Below, one piece after another: positions 12,124-12,277 of a stretch of 12,277 nucleotides of DNA; the first letter of the stretch is position 1, and the number at the start of each line of letters is the position of its first letter. The stretch comes from an uncultured Ruminococcus sp. Lineage in GTDB: Bacteria; Bacillota; Clostridia; Oscillospirales; Ruminococcaceae. The stretch spans positions 1 to 12,277 of the forward strand of contig CAMWXM010000067.1 in NCBI GenBank assembly GCA_947178195.1, given 5' to 3'. The notes under the pieces are model-generated. The model did no database searches. It was not told the origin of the DNA and saw nothing but the letters and a program-made list of their open reading frames with translations. The translations under genes were made by a program, and so were the position numbers.

Positions 12124-12160
12124 TTATCATCTTATTTTTCACGCACACTCACAACAGAAT
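12124..12160 (+). repeat. Interspersed repeat, copy 3 (divergent)
   Basis: TTATCATCTTATTTTTC, then the shared core CACACTCAC and AACAGAAT, four bases shorter than copies 1 and 2. It lies upstream of the Rpn-family gene, so copies 2 and 3 bracket that gene. Confidence 0.45.
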
Positions 12161-12170
12161 GGAAGGCAAA

Positions 12171-12208
12171 AAACGTCTACAGCAGAAAAGTTCATACTGT
12201 AGACGTTT
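12171..12208. terminator. Strong hairpin terminator near the right edge
   Basis: AAACGTCTACAG (12171-12182) and its perfect complement (12197-12208) enclose a 14-nt loop. On the minus strand TTTTTT follows, so it probably ends a gene lying right of the window. On the plus strand only TTTATTTG follows. Confidence 0.75.
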
Positions 12209-12277
12209 ATTTGCGATCTTGTCAAATTTACTTGACATATACTAATGTTTATTCAGAAATAATCGCATCATCAGCTG

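Noticed and set aside
12249..12277. Possible last codons of a minus-strand gene (ADDAIISE, then TAA)
   Set aside because: The nearby minus-strand terminator makes a gene end here plausible, but eight codons are too few to support a call.
1..12277. CRISPR array, tRNA, rRNA or transposase-bounded insertion sequence
   Set aside because: No regularly spaced direct repeats with spacers, no tRNA-like cloverleaf and no paired terminal inverted repeats around a transposase were seen; the 69-bp periodicity at the left end is LRR coding sequence.

Overview
The window looks like part of the chromosome of a low-GC Firmicute of the Ruminococcus/Oscillospiraceae type. The best evidence is a BspA-like leucine-rich-repeat protein ending in a type I dockerin, which is typical of cellulosome-forming ruminococci. 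The AT-rich composition, strong AAGGAGG ribosome binding sites and near-consensus sigma-A promoters agree. The species is an inference; no rRNA or other marker gene is present.

Layout. (1) 1-973, plus strand: the 3' part of a dockerin-bearing LRR surface or secreted protein. It converges on the next operon over two hairpin terminators (1006-1086). (2) 1107-2102, minus strand: a DUF3793 protein followed by a short-chain flavodoxin, driven by a consensus promoter (2198-2226) with two GTTAG-N6-CTAAC palindromes. (3) 2239-2334: a large compound palindrome of unknown role. (4) 2345-7570, minus strand: an efflux and regulation block. In transcription order it holds a MATE exporter, a TetR-family regulator, a MacB/LolD-like ABC ATPase and a large FtsX-type permease. 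The MATE gene has its own promoter and a leader that looks like a translation-dependent attenuator. The TetR promoter and the ABC promoter share ATAAC-N3-GTTAT sites, so the regulator probably controls both. The ABC leader also carries the GTTAG-N6-CTAAC box seen at the flavodoxin operon. (5) 7872-8588, minus strand: a lipoprotein with a DUF4163/DUF3298 (PdaC/RsiV)-like region, with a consensus promoter and a hairpin-containing leader. (6) 8853-9376, minus strand: a decayed Sel1-repeat gene. (7) 9505-10470, minus strand: a WYL-domain regulator broken by a single in-frame TAA. The promoters of (6) and (7) share a 37-bp block at identical spacing to their -10 boxes, so the Sel1 gene was probably a target of this regulator and the pair is decaying together. 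(8) 10471-11271: about 800 bp without a gene, rich in stem-loops and a candidate structured RNA locus. (9) 11272-12051, minus strand: an Rpn/PD-(D/E)XK family nuclease-transposase, with copies of an interspersed repeat on both sides. (10) 12171-12208: a terminator near the right edge.

How the genes work together: the central block reads as a regulated export locus, with two different exporters, one local repressor, and attenuation added to the MATE gene. The flavodoxin/DUF3793 operon and the ABC operon may be linked by a second regulator encoded outside the window, possibly responding to metal or redox state. The right half is accessory and degenerating. All functions are inferred from sequence reading alone.
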